8,606 nucleotides of DNA from NCBI GenBank assembly GCA_900768625.1, contig CAAGDO010000302.1, positions 1-8,606 of the forward strand, in the 5' to 3' direction. Source of the stretch: Bacteroidaceae bacterium (lineage in GTDB: Bacteria > Bacteroidota > Bacteroidia > Bacteroidales > Bacteroidaceae). The first letter of the stretch is position 1. Each line of letters opens with the position of its first letter. Below, in pieces: positions 6,324-8,606 of this stretch. The translations under genes and the position numbers were made by a program. The notes under the pieces were generated by a model. The model saw only the letters and a list, made by a program, of their open reading frames with translations. It ran no database searches and was not told the origin of the DNA.

Positions 6324-8173
6324 TTCTTGAGTACCTGCATTTCGCAGTTTCTGCAATCGAAGCGGAGCGGGAAAGTCTGTCCGTCGGGGAGACGGAGGGC
6401 AAGCGACTTCGGGCCTTTTCCTCCCGTTTGCTTCAGGCAGAGACCGAGGGCGTGGCGGATGCAATGGCGGCAGGTCATGATGATGGTTTCGCCTTTGGGT
6501 TCGTTGAGTTCGAAGGCGGGAGCGGTGATTTCCGTTCCATGCGAATGGTAGAACTTTTCAGCCAAATGATTGGCCACGTTGGCTGTGAATCCGAGTTGTT
6601 CAGGGAGCAGTTTGCGCAGTGCCTCATCGTCCACTTTTCCTGCGCGGTCGCGTTCGTAACTCGTGAGATGGTCCTGAAGTAGACGTTGGGCCGTCTGGCG
6701 GCGCCATTCCGTGAGTTTGGAGGCGGGGATGAAGCGTTCGCCTTCCGTCTGAATATGGATGTCGGTGGCTTCAAACGGGGTGTCACCCAATTTGGCCAAC
6801 TGGCGTTGGATGGCGGCCTGCTGCGGAGAGCGGGCTTCATCGTGCGGGCTGTCGAAGCGCAGTGTGACGTGGCAACCGCTTTCGTCCGCCATGTCGAGGG
6901 CATAGCCGTCGGGCACTTCGCGGAGGGTCAGGGTGGCGGCCAATTTGCGCTGGGCGGTGTCCTTGGCCAGCAACTTGTCGAAGGCCTGGTCGAGATTGCG
7001 ATGGAGCATCGTGCCGCGTGCCAATTGGGGCATACGTGCAGGCATGACCATGGCTCCTTCCATCTTGTTGACTCGGAATCCCTGGAGTTTTCCTTCGTAA
7101 TCGGTGAAGCAGAGGCCATCTCCTGCTGTGAGGGGAGCGGCCAGTCCCTGAATGGGGATGAATTGGAAGGCACGGCGTTCAACACGTCCCACTTTTCCCA
7201 CGATGGGGCCTACGGCTTTGGGCGTGGAGAAACTATGGATGGGAGCGGAAGTGCGGCCGTGGAGAAAATATTCGGTGAAGCCACGATTGAACGAGCGCTG
7301 TGGGTCGGGAGTGAAGGCACATTGCGTTGAGCCGAAGGAGGAACGGACATAGGTGTCCTTACGCTTGGCGAGAACGTCGTCTATGCGTTGGCGGTACCAT
7401 GCCGTCACGTTCTTCACGTATTCGGCATCCTTCAGGCGACCTTCAATCTTGAATGAACGCACGCCGGCATCCATCATTTCTTCGAGGGATTCGGTGCGGT
7501 TCATGTCTTTCAATGACAGCAAATGGCGGTCTTTCACCACGGTTTGTCCGTTTTCGTCGAGAAGGTCGAAGGCGAGGCGGCAGAATTGAGCGCAGCAACC
7601 ACGGTTGGCTGAACGGTTGAAGCAATGTTGGGAGGCGTAGCACCGTCCGCTATAGCTCACGCAGAGGGCACCATGGACAAAGGCTTCCAAGGGAACACGT
7701 ACGGCTTGGGCGATTCGGCGCGTTTGCTCGATGGAGGTTTCGCGGGCCAACACGATCTGGCGGAAACCAGCGGCTTCGAGCCATTGTGCCTTCTCGGGCG
7801 TGCAGTTGTCCATTTGGGTGGAGGCATGCAGGGCAATGGGGGGAAGATGCATCTCGAGCAAACTGAGATCCTGCACGATGAGGGCATCTACACCAGCATC
7901 ATAGAGTTGCCATACGAGCTGCTCGGCTTCCTTTAGTTCTGAATCCCAAAGAATGGTGTTGAGTGTCACGTAGATTCGTGCGCCATAGATGTGGGCAAAT
8001 TCGCAAAGTTGACGGATGTCGTCGACGGAGTTGCCGGCAGCAGAACGTGCACCGAAGCTGGGGCCACCAATGTATACGGCGTCGGCACCATGAAGGATGG
8101 CTTGTTTTCCGATTTCAGCATTCTTGGCAGGAGCGAGAAGTTCTATTCGTTGTCGTTTGTCGTGTGGTTGCAT
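6320..8173 (-). CDS. U32 family protein, RlhA/YdcP type (annotated as peptidase; probable RNA hydroxylation factor)
   Basis: The protein has 617 residues from the ATG at 8173. The N-terminal half is a U32 barrel (ELLAPAKN at 11-18, ALHASTQMDN at 114-123) with the U32 signature from Glu163 to Ser181, including Cys171 and Cys178. Further cysteines at 184, 193, 194 and 198 probably include iron-sulfur cluster ligands. The long second half fits the DUF3656-containing type and ends with CRHC, LC and CRNC (Cys568, 571, 579, 607, 610). In E. coli, RlhA of this type (about 650 residues) is needed for hydroxylation of 23S rRNA C2501, and its relative TrhP for tRNA uridine hydroxylation. Some U32 members were described as collagenases, so the peptidase label is doubtful here. 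The frame stays open to 8296, but the promoter element at 8194-8201 lies inside that extension and the family start is at 8173. Confidence 0.93.
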   Translation of the reverse strand: MQPHDKRQRIELLAPAKNAEIGKQAILHGADAVYIGGPSFGARSAAGNSVDDIRQLCEFAHIYGARIYVTLNTILWDSELKEAEQLVWQLYDAGVDALIVQDLSLLEMHLPPIALHASTQMDNCTPEKAQWLEAAGFRQIVLARETSIEQTRRIAQAVRVPLEAFVHGALCVSYSGRCYASQHCFNRSANRGCCAQFCRLAFDLLDENGQTVVKDRHLLSLKDMNRTESLEEMMDAGVRSFKIEGRLKDAEYVKNVTAWYRQRIDDVLAKRKDTYVRSSFGSTQCAFTPDPQRSFNRGFTEYFLHGRTSAPIHSFSTPKAVGPIVGKVGRVERRAFQFIPIQGLAAPLTAGDGLCFTDYEGKLQGFRVNKMEGAMVMPARMPQLARGTMLHRNLDQAFDKLLAKDTAQRKLAATLTLREVPDGYALDMADESGCHVTLRFDSPHDEARSPQQAAIQRQLAKLGDTPFEATDIHIQTEGERFIPASKLTEWRRQTAQRLLQDHLTSYERDRAGKVDDEALRKLLPEQLGFTANVANHLAEKFYHSHGTEITAPAFELNEPKGETIIMTCRHCIRHALGLCLKQTGGKGPKSLALRLPDGQTFPLRFDCRNCEMQVLKK

Positions 8174-8193
8174 AAATGAATGTTTCTTTGTCG

Positions 8194-8201
8194 CAAAGTT
8201 A
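8194..8201 (-). promoter_or_regulatory. Promoter -7 element of the U32 operon
   Basis: The minus strand reads TAACTTTG followed by C, a full match to the Bacteroidota TAnnTTTGC element, 20 bases before the ATG at 8173. No good TTTG element is present 19-21 bp upstream. The nearest partial match, TTTC, is only 16 bp away. The leader is very short and has no Shine-Dalgarno sequence. This element supports the start at 8173 over the longer frame. Confidence 0.6.
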
Positions 8202-8232
8202 CTATTTTTTGAGGGTTGAAAGGGTACTTCCT

Positions 8233-8269
8233 TGCCCATATTTGATGGGTGGGGCGGAAAACATGGGCA
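8233..8269. repeat. Nested inverted repeats upstream of the U32 promoter
   Basis: CCCAT (8235-8239) and ATGGG (8245-8249) can form a tight five-base stem with an ATTTG loop. Alternatively TGCCCAT (8233-8239) can pair with ATGGGCA (8263-8269). The two structures exclude each other because they share one arm. They lie 30-70 bases upstream of the U32 promoter, where a regulator could bind. Seen directly; the role is unknown. Confidence 0.3.
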
Positions 8270-8314
8270 GAGGAACTTCATTGAGCTGAAGGGCATATCC
8301 TTCTTTTCTGCTTT

Positions 8315-8343
8315 CCCCCTTCACTCTTCACCAGGAAAGGGGG
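8315..8343. repeat. G/C-tract inverted repeat next to the 22-bp array
   Basis: CCCCCTT (8315-8321) and AAGGGGG (8337-8343) are seven-base inverted arms around a 15-base pyrimidine-rich loop (CACTCTTCACC and flanks). The structure ends eight bases before the tandem array and may mark its boundary. It has no T-run typical of a terminator. Confidence 0.3.
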
Positions 8344-8350
8344 GCGTCAG

Positions 8351-8460
8351 AGTACTCCCCTAGGAATACTCGAGTACTCCCCTAGGAATACTCGAGTACT
8401 CCTATGGAAGTACTCCAGTACTGCCCCGAGAGTACTCCAGTACTTTCGGCGAAGTACTCA
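8351..8460. repeat. Tandem array of five 22-bp units with ten AGTACT boxes
   Basis: Five units of exactly 22 bp start at 8351, 8373, 8395, 8417 and 8439. Each is AGTACT, 8 bases, A(G/A)TACT, 2 bases. The ten boxes begin at 8351, 8365, 8373, 8387, 8395, 8409, 8417, 8431, 8439 and 8453. Eight are AGTACT, itself a palindrome, and two (second box of units 1 and 2) are AATACT. The 8-base spacers are CCCCTAGG in units 1 and 2, then CCTATGGA, GCCCCGAG and TTCGGCGA. Boxes are thus conserved while spacers differ. A further CCTAGG follows at 8464-8469. The array lies in the intergenic region upstream of the U32 operon, about 150 bases from its promoter. There are no long unique spacers, so it is not a CRISPR array. 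Confidence 0.95.
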
Positions 8461-8510
8461 AAACCTAGGCTTTGATGCGAATCCTACGGTCTGGAGGGGA
8501 ATTTCTTTAT

Positions 8511-8528
8511 TATTGCTGTCCGGTAAAA
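8511..8528 (-). repeat. 18-base motif, right copy of the inverted pair
   Basis: The minus strand reads TTTTACCGGACAGCAATA, differing from the copy at 41-58 by one base (C for T at position 14). Beyond the motif on the inner side, 6 of the next 10 bases also agree. The two copies face each other across about 8.45 kb. No matching target-site duplication is visible outside them. Confidence 0.75.
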
Positions 8529-8539
8529 TTCTGAGAATT
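8527..8539. promoter_or_regulatory. 13-bp palindrome overlapping a possible promoter
   Basis: AATTCT and AGAATT are perfect inverted arms around a central G. The palindrome overlaps the upstream element of the possible plus-strand promoter (ATTG at 8537-8540), a typical place for an operator. No regulator is identified. Confidence 0.35.
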
Positions 8540-8568
8540 GGATTTCCTGTGCAACAGTTCCATATTTG
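8537..8568 (+). promoter_or_regulatory. Possible outward promoter for a gene beginning at the right edge
   Basis: ATTG (8537-8540) is followed after 20 bases by CATATTTG (8561-8568) and then C. This is one mismatch in each element of the Bacteroidota consensus at correct spacing. An ATG at 8594-8596 lies 26 bases further on, and the frame stays open (Met-Ala-Ala-Lys) to the window end. This suggests the start of a plus-strand gene divergent from the U32 operon; only four codons are visible, so no product can be named. Confidence 0.4.
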
Positions 8569-8606
8569 CGCTTCGCGCGGTTTCTTAACATTAATGGCCG
8601 CCAAAG

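Noticed and set aside
6324..6464. N-terminal extension of the acetyltransferase to 6464
   Set aside because: This part overlaps the U32 coding end in another frame, is Pro/Arg-rich and is not GNAT-like. The ATGA overlap at 6323 or the ATG at 6293 explains the start better.
5682..6551. Plus-strand open frame of 289 codons
   Set aside because: It runs antisense across the membrane protein, acetyltransferase and U32 genes, crosses their boundaries and shows no recognisable domain. The minus-strand genes have clear family motifs.
8174..8296. N-terminal extension of the U32 protein to the ATG at 8296
   Set aside because: The extra 41 residues have no family similarity, and the TAnnTTTG promoter element at 8194-8201 lies within them, which would place the start upstream of the promoter.
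8351..8460. CRISPR array
   Set aside because: The repeat unit is only 22 bp, the variable parts are 8 and 2 bp, and there are no cas genes. It is a tandem box array.
41..8528. Composite transposon or genomic island bounded by the inverted motif pair
   Set aside because: No transposase, integrase, target duplication or shift in gene type is visible, so the motif pair is reported only as an open question.

Overview
The window looks like chromosomal DNA from a Bacteroidota bacterium, most likely of the Prevotella group. The evidence is promoter sequences of the Bacteroidota type (TTTG, about 20 bp, TAnnTTTG), start codons without Shine-Dalgarno sequences, and protein families typical of that phylum. 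The taxonomic call is an inference from these features; no marker gene was read. The genes themselves are mostly housekeeping. The less ordinary DNA lies in the intergenic edges.

Layout. Bases 1-251 hold a small palindrome, one copy of an 18-base motif, a good promoter and a leader of about 100 nt. Bases 252-2843 (+) encode a class A penicillin-binding protein that polymerises and cross-links peptidoglycan. It ends at a strong hairpin terminator (2866-2910). This lies between two convergent transcription units and could stop both. From 8173 down to 3008 (-) five genes run in one direction with short gaps: a U32-family iron-sulfur protein of the RlhA/YdcP type, a GNAT acetyltransferase whose start overlaps the U32 stop as ATGA, a lipoprotein-like membrane protein with an SH3-like domain and a C-terminal zinc ribbon, a secreted alpha/beta hydrolase, and a small Dabb-domain protein. 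The U32 gene has its own TAnnTTTG promoter element just upstream, and a weak extra promoter may lie before the hydrolase. The genes do not form an obvious single pathway; RNA modification, acetylation, envelope functions and a small barrel protein are joined only by position.

Bases 8174-8606 form a 433-base gene-free stretch. It carries an exact array of five 22-bp units (8351-8460), containing ten near-identical AGTACT boxes at alternating 14- and 8-bp spacing. It also carries a second, inverted copy of the 18-base motif (8511-8528, 17 of 18 matching the copy at 41-58), a 13-bp palindrome, and a weak outward promoter followed by an ATG at 8594. The last suggests that a plus-strand gene begins at the window edge. 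The array and the inverted motif pair are the two observations most worth following. I see no CRISPR, tRNA, rRNA, transposase, recombinase or recognisable defence system.
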